Of a stretch of DNA of 64,000 bases, positions 19,000-29,489 are shown piece after piece (the stretch's first letter is position 1; each line of letters starts with the position of its first letter). The position numbers were made by a program, and so were the translations under genes. The notes under the pieces were generated by a model. That model had not been told where the DNA came from. It saw only the letters and a program-made list of their open reading frames with translations, and made no database searches. Source of the stretch: Parahoeflea alexandrii. Lineage in GTDB: Bacteria; Pseudomonadota; Alphaproteobacteria; Rhizobiales; Rhizobiaceae. Location of the stretch: positions 62,001 through 126,000 of the forward strand of contig NZ_JAPWHB010000009.1 of assembly GCF_027214025.1 (NCBI RefSeq), read 5' to 3'.

Positions 19000-19103
19000 G
19001 GTTCGAGGTCCTTCGCGGTTTCAGGCGGGCCGGAGCCGGAACAGGCTCGTCGGGCCACTCACATACTGAGCAGGCGCTATCGTGGCAAGGTGCAAGAGAC
19101 CGC

Positions 19104-20444
19104 TCAGGCGCTCACGGCCTGCTTGAGCGACGGCTGCGCCCTGGCCAGGACCATGGCCGTGCGACGCCAGAAATCCGACATCACTGCGGGATCGCGCATG
19201 GCCTCCATCTCGCGCCACTGCGGGAACGATGCCTCGAACATCGCAGGCGACATGCGCTGGTCCTTGTAGGGATTGAGCGCGCCGCCGGCCGCAATCACGA
19301 TCTCGTCCAGCGCATCGAGCATGCGCAGTGTGCGGTCGCCCGAATTGGCGAAATCCAGCGTCAGGGTGAAACCGGGCCGCGGAAACGACATCAGGCCCGG
19401 GGACGGCACATCGCCGAAGCGCTTGAGCACGGTCAGGAACGAGGCCGCGCCGTATTTCTGGGCACACTCGATCAGGGCGATGGTGGTCTCGCGGGCATTC
19501 CGGGACGGATAGACGCTTTGATGCTGGAACAGTCCGCGCGGGCCGTAGAGCCGGTTCCAGCCGGTGATGGCGTCAAGCGGATGGAAATAGGATGCCCAGG
19601 ACACGATGCCGGTTTGCGGCAGCTTCGGCGCCCGTCCGTAATACAGCGCATTGAAGGCCTTGAGCGTCAGGCGGTTAAGCAGGTTGACCGGCGGCGAAAA
19701 CGGAACCGCGAGCTTTGGCGCCGAAGGCGGCCTGGCCGGACCACCATCATCGGCGTGATCGCCGGCCATCAGGACGCCCCGTCCGAGATCTCGGCCGCGG
19801 GCAAGCTGATCGATCCAGGCGACGGAGTATTCATGGCCCGCGTCGATCGCGTCGATGGCATCGAAATAGCCGTCAATGGAGGCAAAGCGGAACGCGGTCT
19901 GGCGGACATTGGCGGAGGGCACCTTCATCAGCCGGATCGACGCCTGCTCGATGATGCCGGTCAGACCCATTCCGCCGATGGTGGCCTGAAAGAGGTCAGT
20001 ATTGGAGTCCTGCGAACAGAGCCTGTTTTCGCCGTCACTGCCGAGCAGGCTGAAACTCACGACCGAGCCGCCGAAGGTGCCGCGCCGGTGATGGTTCTTG
20101 CCATGAACGTCATTGGCGATGGCGCCGCCGAGCGTCACCTGCGCCGTGCCCGGAGTGACTTCGAGGAAGAAGCCGTGCGGCATGACAAGCGCCAGGATCT
20201 CCGAGAGCAGGACGCCGGCATCGGCGGTCAGGATGCCGGTATCTGGATCGAAGGCGCTGATGGCGGCTCCGGGCCGCATGGCAAACAGGTGGCCCTGATC
20301 ATTGTGGCAGGTGTCGCCATAGGAGCGGCCATTGCCGAAAGGCAGGAAACCGCCCGGCGCTCCGGGCCTGAAATCGCCAGGCTGTGCCGCCGCACGTGCT
20401 CGCCGGTTAACCCTGCCCCAGCTGTCGAAATCCGGACTTGCCAT
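19104..20444 (-). CDS. FAD-linked oxidase, DprE1-like (decaprenylphosphoryl-ribose 2-oxidase family)
   Basis: Flavoprotein of 446 residues. Seen: FAD_binding_4 motif PFGNGRSYGDTC near residue 35, the pyrophosphate loop NDVHGKNHHRRGTFGGSV, and a C-terminal ALO-type domain. The resemblance to DprE1, plus the neighbouring UbiA-type transferase, suggests oxidation of a polyprenyl-phosphoryl ribose on the way to the arabinose donor. Start taken at ATG 20444, two bases after the stop of the HAD-UbiA gene; the longer frame to 20615 overlaps that gene and lacks homology. The expected partner reductase DprE2 is not adjacent. Confidence 0.85.
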   Translation of the reverse strand: MASPDFDSWGRVNRRARAAAQPGDFRPGAPGGFLPFGNGRSYGDTCHNDQGHLFAMRPGAAISAFDPDTGILTADAGVLLSEILALVMPHGFFLEVTPGTAQVTLGGAIANDVHGKNHHRRGTFGGSVVSFSLLGSDGENRLCSQDSNTDLFQATIGGMGLTGIIEQASIRLMKVPSANVRQTAFRFASIDGYFDAIDAIDAGHEYSVAWIDQLARGRDLGRGVLMAGDHADDGGPARPPSAPKLAVPFSPPVNLLNRLTLKAFNALYYGRAPKLPQTGIVSWASYFHPLDAITGWNRLYGPRGLFQHQSVYPSRNARETTIALIECAQKYGAASFLTVLKRFGDVPSPGLMSFPRPGFTLTLDFANSGDRTLRMLDALDEIVIAAGGALNPYKDQRMSPAMFEASFPQWREMEAMRDPAVMSDFWRRTAMVLARAQPSLKQAVSA

Positions 20445-20446
20445 GG

Positions 20447-21886
20447 TCACAGCTGGACGGCCGCAAGCAGCACCAGGCCGGCCCCGGCGATGGTGGTGAG
20501 CTGGCTGCGCCAGTCGCGCATGATGAAGACCACCGGATCCTCGTGCATCTGCGAGCGGCGCGCCAGCACCCAGATTCTGAGCAGCATGTAGAGGATCAGC
20601 GGACACAGCGGCCACAGAAGCGCGGGCTGCGGATACATGGAGACGACCTCGTTGCTGTGAACATACATCGCAAGCACCATGGCGGAGGAAAATGCAGAGG
20701 CTATTCCGGCCTGGCCGATCATGTCCTTGTCGCTGCCGACATAACCGCGGCCCTTGAGCTGCGTATCCGATTCCTCGGCGAGCTCGTCGAGTTCGACGTA
20801 GCGCTTGACCAGAGCAAGGCTCAAGAAGAAGAAGATCGAGAAGGCCAGCAGCCAGAACGACAGGTCGACACCGGTTGCCGCCGCACCCGCGACGATGCGC
20901 ACGGTATAAAGGCCGGCAAGCGTGAAGACATCGACCAGCAGCTTGCGCTTGAGCACGAAGGTGTAGGCCGTCGTGATTGCCGCATAGAGTCCGAGAACAG
21001 CCCAGAACAGCGGCGGCAGCAAGCTTGCCAGGCCGACCGACGCCAGCAGGAGTGCTGCGGCCGTGGCGCTGACGACCGGGATGGACACCGCGCCCGATGC
21101 AAGCGGGCGCAAGCGCTTGCGTGGGTGCTGGCGGTCATTGGCAAGGTCGGAAATGTCGTTGACGATGTAGACGGCCGAGGCCAGGAAGCTGAAGGAGAAA
21201 AACGCCACGATCGCCGCCAGCAGCAGGGTGAAATTGGCGAATTCGTGGTTGAGAATAAGCGGCACCACGATCAGGATGTTCTTGAGCCACTGGTGCACGC
21301 GGATGGATTTGAGGATCGCCAGCGGCGAGATCCGCTCGACCGGCAGCACTTCCGCTTCATGGCTGTTTCCCCAGCGGCTGGCGGCACGGTCGGGTGCGAC
21401 GATGATGGCGCGCCGCGCCGCATCGAACACGGCGAGATCATCGCGGCTGTTGCCGGCGTAATCGAAACCGCCGTCGCCGCACAGCGACACCAGACGTTCG
21501 CGCTTGCGGCGGGAGGTGAGGTTCTCGGTATCGGACGAATGCAGGACGCGATCGAACAGGCCGAGATGGTCGGCGATGGTCCTGGCCGTCGATTCGGCCG
21601 CACCCGTGACAAGCCAGACCGGCTGGCCGGACTCGCGGGCGAGCCTGATCCGTTCGATGACCTCGTCCCGGTAGGGCCATTCGTCGCCGTTTCGCACGTA
21701 ACGCGCGGCAATCTCCCGCTTCAGCACGGCTTTTCCGGAAATCGCCCAGCCAATGACGGCAAAGAACAGCCAGGGCCGCCGGATCAGCACCGCGACCAGT
21801 CCTTCCCAAAGCGTATCGGTGGCGATCAATGTGCCATCGAGATCAATGCAAAGTGGTACGTGCCGGTTGTCGCTCACAGCATCCAT
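20447..21886 (-). CDS. HAD phosphatase-UbiA prenyltransferase fusion (phosphoribosyl polyprenyl-P type)
   Basis: Protein of 479 residues in two parts. Residues about 10-190 are a HAD hydrolase (catalytic DLDGTLIATD, later GNSRDDLAVFD). Residues about 195-479 are a UbiA membrane transferase with about eight helices, first Asp motif NDISDLANDRQHPRKRLRP and second motif in DVFTLAGLYTVRIVAG. This architecture matches enzymes that transfer 5-phosphoribose to a polyprenyl phosphate, with the HAD part removing the 5-phosphate; in Azorhizobium NoeC/NoeH (Nod-factor arabinosylation) and mycobacteria these are separate proteins. Operon with the DprE1-like gene (2-base gap). Confidence 0.85.
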   Translation of the reverse strand: MDAVSDNRHVPLCIDLDGTLIATDTLWEGLVAVLIRRPWLFFAVIGWAISGKAVLKREIAARYVRNGDEWPYRDEVIERIRLARESGQPVWLVTGAAESTARTIADHLGLFDRVLHSSDTENLTSRRKRERLVSLCGDGGFDYAGNSRDDLAVFDAARRAIIVAPDRAASRWGNSHEAEVLPVERISPLAILKSIRVHQWLKNILIVVPLILNHEFANFTLLLAAIVAFFSFSFLASAVYIVNDISDLANDRQHPRKRLRPLASGAVSIPVVSATAAALLLASVGLASLLPPLFWAVLGLYAAITTAYTFVLKRKLLVDVFTLAGLYTVRIVAGAAATGVDLSFWLLAFSIFFFLSLALVKRYVELDELAEESDTQLKGRGYVGSDKDMIGQAGIASAFSSAMVLAMYVHSNEVVSMYPQPALLWPLCPLILYMLLRIWVLARRSQMHEDPVVFIMRDWRSQLTTIAGAGLVLLAAVQL

Positions 21887-22127
21887 GATTGTTTCCCCGC
21901 TTCTGTCCAGGCCGAGCTTTGGGGGGAAAACACTTCAATTCCGGTAAAGGATGCCGCTTTCCGCCGGTTTTCTGCGACGAGGACGGGCTGTTTTGCGCGG
22001 CGTGGTTATCAAAATATTGTGTGAGAAACTGCGAGATCTGAATGTGCCGTCACACAACCGGCGCAAGAGAAGCACCGGCACGGCCGGCTGCCTGACAAGA
22101 TCGCAATCCGGATTTCAAGGAAGGAAA

Positions 22128-22203
22128 TGGTGGAGCCAAGCGGGATCGAACCGCTGACCTCCTGCATGCCATGCAGGCGCTCTCCCAGCTGAGCTATGGC
22201 CCC
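22128..22203 (-). tRNA. tRNA-Ala (anticodon GGC)
   Basis: Reading the minus strand gives a full cloverleaf: acceptor GGGGCCA with TGGCTCC, D arm GCTC AGCTGGGA GAGC, anticodon stem-loop CCTGC ATGGCAT GCAGG with anticodon GGC, T arm GCGGTTCGATCCCGC region, and an encoded CCA (22128-22130). Seventy-six bases including CCA. Confidence 0.97.
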
Positions 22204-22379
22204 GGGACGCAAGGGATTGATCAAAGGCTTCAATCCCCGGCGAGTCGCCAACCACGCTTGCGTGGTGGGCAGGTGCGGCTTCATACTTCTGCAGCCGCAC
22301 AAGATCAAGATGAAAATTCAATCCTTTTCGCAGTTTTGAAAACCTTGCCGGCTTTCAGCACGCGGACGGATTTGAAGTC

Positions 22380-22778
22380 TCAATCGTCGTCGTCGTCATT
22401 GACGCCAATGATGTCGCTGACATCGTCGTCGTCATCGTCGTCATCGTCGTCGGCGAGGAAGGTGTCGTCGTCGTCATCGTCGAGTTCGACGTCGTCGTCG
22501 AGATCGGGCAGGTCGTCCGACTTGCCGGTGCTCGACACGTCGTCATCGGCCTCTTCGAGCGATACGATTTCCACGTCAGCCGATTCTGCCTCGACTTCCG
22601 CTACTTCTTCGTCCTCTTCCTCCTTCTCGATGACGGCGATCTGGGCCGTCTCCTCGAAATAGGAAATCGGGTATTCTTTCCCGGTATAGGGGGACACGAT
22701 TGGATCTTTGTTCAGATCATAGAATTTGCGCCCGGTTTCGGGGCAAACGCGTTTTGTTCCAAGTTCCGGTTTTGCCAC
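22380..22778 (-). CDS. TIGR02300-type conserved protein with long acidic tail
   Basis: Protein of 132 residues starting with GTG: AKPELGTKRVCPETGRKFYDLNKDP (in parts: GTKRVCPETGRKFYDL and GKEYPISYFEE) is the conserved head found across alphaproteobacteria at this locus. The remaining two thirds are Glu- then Asp-rich, including a run of ten consecutive Asp and a terminal run of five. GTG 22778 chosen with AAGAGG upstream; a longer frame lacks conservation. Function unknown; position upstream of and divergent from aroA-cmk-rpsA is a Rhizobiales hallmark. Confidence 0.88.
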   Translation of the reverse strand: MAKPELGTKRVCPETGRKFYDLNKDPIVSPYTGKEYPISYFEETAQIAVIEKEEEDEEVAEVEAESADVEIVSLEEADDDVSSTGKSDDLPDLDDDVELDDDDDDTFLADDDDDDDDDDVSDIIGVNDDDDD

Positions 22779-22900
22779 TGTCGAAGCCTCTTGAACTGGC
22801 AGGAGGGCGAAGGTTGAAGTACCTGCCATCCCGTTTCGGCGGTCCGGTCCCCATAATGATGTTGAACGCGGCTGTCAAAGCCATTCTCGTGAAAAAATGA

Positions 22901-24996
<2,096 letters not shown>

Positions 24997-25033
24997 GCGG
25001 GCTGACAGTCTCTTCCCGCCGGGAGACAGCGTG

Positions 25034-25669
25034 ATGTACCAGCCACCACACTTTATTGAGACGGACGAGACCGTGCTCAGGGCGCTGATCGAGGCGCATC
25101 CGCTGGGGCTGCTGATCTCGGCCTCGGGCGAGGATGTGCTGGCCAACCCGGTGCCGTTCCTCGTTTCGGTCAAAGACGGCATCACCACGTTGCGCGCGCA
25201 TCTGTCCAAGGCAAATCCGCAATGGCGGCACATCAGGGACGGCGCCAGCGTGCTGGTGGTGTTCCAGGGCGCTGACAGCTACGTCACGCCGTCCTGGTAT
25301 GCCTCGAAAGCCGAGCACGGCAAGGTGGTTCCGACCTGGAACTACGCGATGGTGCAGGCGCGCGGCACCGCTAGCGTTCACGAGGGGTCCGAATGGCTCA
25401 GGCCGCAGGTGAACGAGCTGACCGACCGGCACGAAGCGGATCGCCCGGCGCCGTGGAAAGTCGATGACGCGCCGGAGGCCTTCGTGGAGGCGCAGCTGCG
25501 CGGCATCGTCGGCATCGAAATCGCCGTCAGCCAGTTGACGGGCAAATGGAAAGTCAGCCAGAACCGCCCCGAAGCAGACAGGCGCGGGGTGCATGCCGGC
25601 CTCACCGGTCAGGGCGATGAGGCCATGGCCGGACTGGTCGGGCGCTATGGCGGCCTCGAGGAAACATAA
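25034..25669 (+). CDS. PaiB-family FMN-binding protein
   Basis: Protein of 211 residues beginning MYQPPHFIETD, the standard PaiB start. Seen: split-barrel flavin fold with LLISASGEDVLANPVPF, HLSKANPQWRH and the diagnostic SWYASKAEHGKVVPTWNY region (in part: VPTWNYAMV), plus KVSQNRP at the C-terminus. Annotated in Bacillus as a transcriptional regulator of sporulation and protease genes, but in proteobacteria it is more likely a flavin or haem-utilisation-like enzyme. Ten bases before cmk. Confidence 0.88.
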   Translation: MYQPPHFIETDETVLRALIEAHPLGLLISASGEDVLANPVPFLVSVKDGITTLRAHLSKANPQWRHIRDGASVLVVFQGADSYVTPSWYASKAEHGKVVPTWNYAMVQARGTASVHEGSEWLRPQVNELTDRHEADRPAPWKVDDAPEAFVEAQLRGIVGIEIAVSQLTGKWKVSQNRPEADRRGVHAGLTGQGDEAMAGLVGRYGGLEET

Positions 25670-25678
25670 GGTTTCGAG

Positions 25679-26338
25679 ATGACAGCAGAAAAGTCCCACA
25701 TCGTGCCCCACATCGTGATTGCCGTGGACGGTCCGGCTGCCGCCGGAAAGGGCACGCTGTCGCGCAGGCTCGGCCAGCATTACGGGCTCAATCACCTCGA
25801 CACCGGCCTGACCTACCGCGCCACGGCCAAGGCGCTGCTTGATCGCGGGTTGCCGCTCGACGACGAGGAGGTGGCGGCAGCAACCGCGCGCGCGCTTGAC
25901 CTTTCGGATCTCGACCGCTCGGTTCTCTCGGCCCACGAGATCGGCGAGGCCGCCTCGAAGGTCGCGGTGATGCCGAAGGTGCGGCGGGCGCTGGTGGAGG
26001 CGCAGCGCGCCTTCGCAACAACCGCGCCCGGCGCAGTGCTTGACGGCCGCGACATCGGCACGGTTGTCTGCCCGGACGCGCTGATCAAGTTCTATGTGAC
26101 GGCAAGCCCGGAAGTGCGCGCCAGGCGACGCTACGACGAGATCACCGGCAATGGCGGTGAGGCCGATCTGGCGTCGATTCTGGCCGACATCGAGAAACGC
26201 GACGCCCGCGACACGGAACGCGCCGACTCGCCGCTCCGCCCCGCACCCGATGCGCACTTGCTAGATACAACCGAAATGGGTATAGAAGCCGCGTTCGCAG
26301 CAGCCCGTCATCTCGTTGATGCCGCGCTCGAACGTTGA
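25679..26338 (+). CDS. cmk: (d)CMP kinase
   Basis: Cytidylate kinase of 219 residues. Seen: P-loop [16 protein letters not shown], the CMP-binding [24 protein letters not shown] and the lid RARRRYDEI. It phosphorylates CMP and dCMP for nucleic acid and CDP-lipid synthesis. The usual genomic partner of rpsA, which follows after a 138-base leader. Confidence 0.96.
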   Translation: MTAEKSHIVPHIVIAVDGPAAAGKGTLSRRLGQHYGLNHLDTGLTYRATAKALLDRGLPLDDEEVAAATARALDLSDLDRSVLSAHEIGEAASKVAVMPKVRRALVEAQRAFATTAPGAVLDGRDIGTVVCPDALIKFYVTASPEVRARRRYDEITGNGGEADLASILADIEKRDARDTERADSPLRPAPDAHLLDTTEMGIEAAFAAARHLVDAALER

Positions 26339-26476
26339 ACTGATACCAGCGAGCCTGTCCCGCGCCGTACTTGTCCCGCCTCGATGAAGGTCAGGGACAG
26401 ACAGGCATCGCCGGTCCGACCAACACAAACCAGGCGCATCCGACTGCAGGACTATATGCGGTCGCCAGGAGAATTC

Positions 26477-28183
26477 ATGTCTAACACTGCAAACATGACA
26501 GAGGATTTCGCATCCCTGTTTGCCGAGTCGCTTGCCACGCAGGACCTCGCCGAAGGCTACGTCGCCAAGGGCATCGTCATGGCCATCGAGAAGGACGTCG
26601 CCATCATCGACGTCGGTCTCAAGGTCGAGGGCCGCGTCCCGCTGAAGGAATTCGGCGCCAAGGCCAAGGACGGCACGCTCAAGGTCGGCGATGAAGTCGA
26701 AGTCTATGTCGAGCGTATCGAAAACGCACTTGGCGAAGCCATGCTGTCGCGCGAGAAGGCTCGCCGCGAGGAAAGCTGGGTCCGTCTCGAAGAGAAGTTC
26801 AACGCGCAGGAGCGCGTCGAAGGTGTCATCTTCAACCAGGTCAAGGGCGGCTTCACCGTCGATCTGGACGGCGCCGTGGCGTTCCTGCCACGCAGCCAGG
26901 TGGACATCCGTCCGATCCGCGACGTTTCCCCGCTGATGCACATCCCGCAGCCGTTTGAAATCCTGAAAATGGACAAGCGCCGCGGCAACATCGTGGTCTC
27001 GCGCCGCACCGTGCTCGAAGAGAGCCGCGCCGAACAGCGTTCGGAAATCGTGCAGAACCTCGAAGAAGGCCAGACCGTTGAAGGCATGGTCAAGAACATC
27101 ACCGATTACGGTGCGTTCGTTGATCTTGGCGGCATCGACGGCCTGCTGCACGTCACCGACATGGCCTGGCGCCGCGTCAACCATCCGTCGGAAATCCTGT
27201 CGATCGGCCAGACCGTCAAGGTCCAGATCATCCGCATCAACCAGGACACGCACCGCATCTCGCTGGGCATGAAGCAGCTGGAAAGCGATCCGTGGGATGG
27301 CATCGGCGTCAAGTACCCTGCCGGCAAGCGCATCACCGGTACCGTGACCAACATCACCGACTACGGCGCATTCGTCGAGCTGGAGCCGGGCATCGAAGGC
27401 CTGATCCACGTTTCGGAAATGTCCTGGACCAAGAAGAACGTGCACCCCGGCAAGATCCTGTCGACGACGCAGGAAGTCGACGTGGTCGTTCTCGAAGTCG
27501 ACCCGAACAAGCGCCGCATTTCGCTCGGTCTCAAGCAGACGCTCGAGAATCCTTGGGAAGTGTTCGCCCAGAGCCACCCTGCCGGCACCGAAGTCGAAGG
27601 CGAAGTCAAGAACAAGACCGAATTCGGCCTGTTCATCGGCCTCGAAGGCGATGTCGACGGCATGGTTCACCTCTCCGACCTCGACTGGAACCGTCCGGGC
27701 GAGCAGGTCATCGAGGAGTTCAACAAGGGCGACATGGTCAAGGCCGTCGTGCTTGACGTCGATGTCGACAAGGAACGCATCTCGCTGGGCATCAAGCAGC
27801 TTGGCAAGGACTCGATCGGCGAAGCAGCCGCCTCCGGCGACCTGCGCAAGAACGCCGTCGTTTCTGCCAAGGTGACCGCGATCACCGATGGCGGCCTCGA
27901 AGTGGTGCTGGTCGATCACGAAGACCTGTCTTCGTTCATCCGCCGCTCCGACCTGTCGCGTGACCGCGACGAGCAGCGCCCCGAGCGTTTCTCTGTCGGC
28001 CAGACGGTCGACGCCCGCGTCACCAGCTTCTCGAAGAAGGACCGCAAAGTCGGCCTGTCGATCAAGGCGCTGGAAATCGCCGAAGAAAAGCAGGCCGTCG
28101 CACAGTTCGGTTCGTCCGACTCGGGCGCCTCGCTCGGCGACATTCTCGGCGCAGCCCTGAAGAAGCAGAACAGCGAAGACTGA
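26477..28183 (+). CDS. rpsA: 30S ribosomal protein S1
   Basis: Protein of 568 residues with six S1 OB-fold repeats starting near residues 26, 110, 195, 282, 368 and 455; repeats 3 and 4 share the strongly conserved NITDYGAFV core. It brings mRNA to the 30S subunit. ATG 26477 is chosen because AGGAGA lies 5 bases upstream and the protein then begins at the usual SNTANMTEDFASLF. The 138-base leader after cmk may hold the autoregulatory site known for S1, but no specific structure was identified. A strong terminator follows. Confidence 0.97.
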   Translation: MSNTANMTEDFASLFAESLATQDLAEGYVAKGIVMAIEKDVAIIDVGLKVEGRVPLKEFGAKAKDGTLKVGDEVEVYVERIENALGEAMLSREKARREESWVRLEEKFNAQERVEGVIFNQVKGGFTVDLDGAVAFLPRSQVDIRPIRDVSPLMHIPQPFEILKMDKRRGNIVVSRRTVLEESRAEQRSEIVQNLEEGQTVEGMVKNITDYGAFVDLGGIDGLLHVTDMAWRRVNHPSEILSIGQTVKVQIIRINQDTHRISLGMKQLESDPWDGIGVKYPAGKRITGTVTNITDYGAFVELEPGIEGLIHVSEMSWTKKNVHPGKILSTTQEVDVVVLEVDPNKRRISLGLKQTLENPWEVFAQSHPAGTEVEGEVKNKTEFGLFIGLEGDVDGMVHLSDLDWNRPGEQVIEEFNKGDMVKAVVLDVDVDKERISLGIKQLGKDSIGEAAASGDLRKNAVVSAKVTAITDGGLEVVLVDHEDLSSFIRRSDLSRDRDEQRPERFSVGQTVDARVTSFSKKDRKVGLSIKALEIAEEKQAVAQFGSSDSGASLGDILGAALKKQNSED

Positions 28184-28213
28184 TCCCTACCGGATCTCAA
28201 GTCTGAAACACGA

Positions 28214-28243
28214 AACCCGCCGGAGCGATCCGGCGGGTTTTTT
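28214..28243 (+). terminator. Rho-independent terminator of rpsA
   Basis: Perfect 10-bp stem AACCCGCCGG (28214-28223) with CCGGCGGGTT (28230-28239), 6-base loop AGCGAT, running into six T residues. Thirty bases after the rpsA stop; ends the aroA-cmk-rpsA transcription unit. Confidence 0.95.
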
Positions 28244-28327
28244 CGTGGCGGGTGCACCAAGAGGAATGCGCCAGTCTCCGCCGCCCCGGGGTCGTGCAGG
28301 ACAAGGTCGAGACGGGCCACTTCCCCG

Positions 28328-28376
28328 AATCTCCCCCCTTGAGGGGGAGATGTCACCGTAGGTGACAGAGGGGGGT
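28328..28376. repeat. Two-hairpin REP-like palindromic repeat
   Basis: Two adjacent stem-loops: CTCCCCC with GGGGGAG (28331-28349) and GTCACC-GTA-GGTGAC (28352-28366), then a G-run that can pair back with the C-run. This form resembles short palindromic intergenic repeats scattered through rhizobial genomes. No coding potential. Confidence 0.75.
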
Positions 28377-28422
28377 GGAGCGAGTTGGACGCGGCCGTGT
28401 TTCAGATCGCCACCCTCACCGT

Positions 28423-28530
28423 CGTCATCCCAGGGCTCCGACCCTGGGATCCATTCCGCGATCTCTCCCAATCCCGCAGGGCGTCGATGGATCACGGAAT
28501 GGATCCTCGGCTCGGGGGCCGAGGATGACG
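28423..28530. repeat. REPIN-like long inverted repeat
   Basis: A 108-bp near-palindrome. The outer arms pair (CGTCATCC at the left end with GGATGACG at the right), each arm contains its own small hairpin (CAGGG...CCCTG; CCTCGG...CCGAGG), and inner arms GGATCCATTCCG and CGGAATGGATCC pair around a central spacer. Two REP-type units in inverted orientation is the layout of REPIN elements mobilised by RAYT transposases; assignment is by form only. Confidence 0.75.
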
Positions 28531-28639
28531 AAATGGGAGGACGCGGCATCCGCCTCTCACTTGGTGGACGGTCGGAGAGAACCGGCATAATAGAGTGCGC
28601 CGTAAGGTACTGGCGGTCTATCTGTCTCGAACTTGACCG

Positions 28640-29164
28640 ATGGAAAACGAGGTGACGCGCTGGTTGCTTGAAGCTAGTCTCGATCTCATGCAAGTCCCCG
28701 GCATTCCCCCTGATTTGGCATTTCGGATGCTCACTCCAACTGATGAGGAATTTGAATTCTCATTTCAGGCGAAGAAGCAGGCCCTCGGTCCTCACATCAT
28801 TCGGCAATGGGGCTGGGATGAAAAGTTCCAGCGCACCGTCCACGATCAGCGATTGCGCGACAAGCCATTCTGTCAGATCGAGCTGAATGGCCAGCCAATC
28901 GGAACTCTCTCGCTGCAATTGCTGCCTGAGTTCGTCCGCTTCGGGGAATTCTATCTGATCGACTCATATCGTGGCATCGGCATCGGCTCAAGAATTCTCG
29001 GGCACTGCCTCGAACTTGCGGACAATGAAGCTCTCCCCGTTCGCCTCGAATACCTCTTGTGGAACCCAGTTGGCAGTCTCTACCGGCGAAACGATTTCGT
29101 TGAAGTGGGACGCACTGCAACCCATGTTCTCATGGAGCGACCGAAGCGCCTCACCCCCCGCTAG
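28640..29164 (+). CDS. GNAT-family N-acetyltransferase
   Basis: Protein of 174 residues with the GNAT fold: acetyl-CoA loop region FYLIDSYRGIGIGSRILGHCLE (in part: YRGIGIGSRIL, the R/Q-x-x-G-x-G/A motif) and C-terminal NPVGSLYRRNDFVEVGRTATH with the Asn and Tyr typical of the family. Substrate unknown. It has a lower GC content and less biased codon use than the flanking genes and sits alone between two repeat blocks, suggesting acquisition by transfer. Confidence 0.85.
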   Translation: MENEVTRWLLEASLDLMQVPGIPPDLAFRMLTPTDEEFEFSFQAKKQALGPHIIRQWGWDEKFQRTVHDQRLRDKPFCQIELNGQPIGTLSLQLLPEFVRFGEFYLIDSYRGIGIGSRILGHCLELADNEALPVRLEYLLWNPVGSLYRRNDFVEVGRTATHVLMERPKRLTPR

Positions 29165-29215
29165 AGAGCCTAGTCGAGATAGCATCAGTGACCATCGGAA
29201 GCCGGTCTTGACAGC

Positions 29216-29403
29216 GTCCCTCCTCTCCCCTGGTGGGAGAGGAAGAAAAATCATGGTCTTGGCGCGATAGCGCCAAGTCATAGATTTTCCAGGTGAGGGG
29301 GACGTTCCGGCGCCAAACAGACCCCCTCTCTTGCAAAATCTATGACTTAGCTAAAGCTAAGCACATGATTTTGCTTTCTCCCCCACCAAGGGGGAGAAGA
29401 GAC
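29216..29403. repeat. Composite palindromic repeat block
   Basis: Mirror-arranged hairpins: a CTCTCCCC/GGGAGAGG unit at the left, then AAATCATG...TTGGCGC-GATA-GCGCCAA...CATAGATTT, a short spacer, then GCAAAATC...TTAGC-TAAA-GCTAA...GATTTTGC, and a CTCCCCC/GGGGGAG unit at the right. The two central hairpins share the ATC(T)ATG/TTAGC-type arm, so they look like diverged copies in inverted order flanked by copies of the C-run unit. No coding potential. Confidence 0.65.
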
Positions 29404-29489
29404 GCGCCGCGCCATCGCACGAAAATCCCTCCATTTCTTCCACACCCTCCAAACCCCGTGCCATCATCTTTCCACTCCCGTCACCGGAT

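Noticed and set aside
22380-22520. Microsatellite-like GTC/GTCATC repeats
   Set aside because: They are the codons of the acidic tail of the TIGR02300-type protein, not an independent repeat locus.
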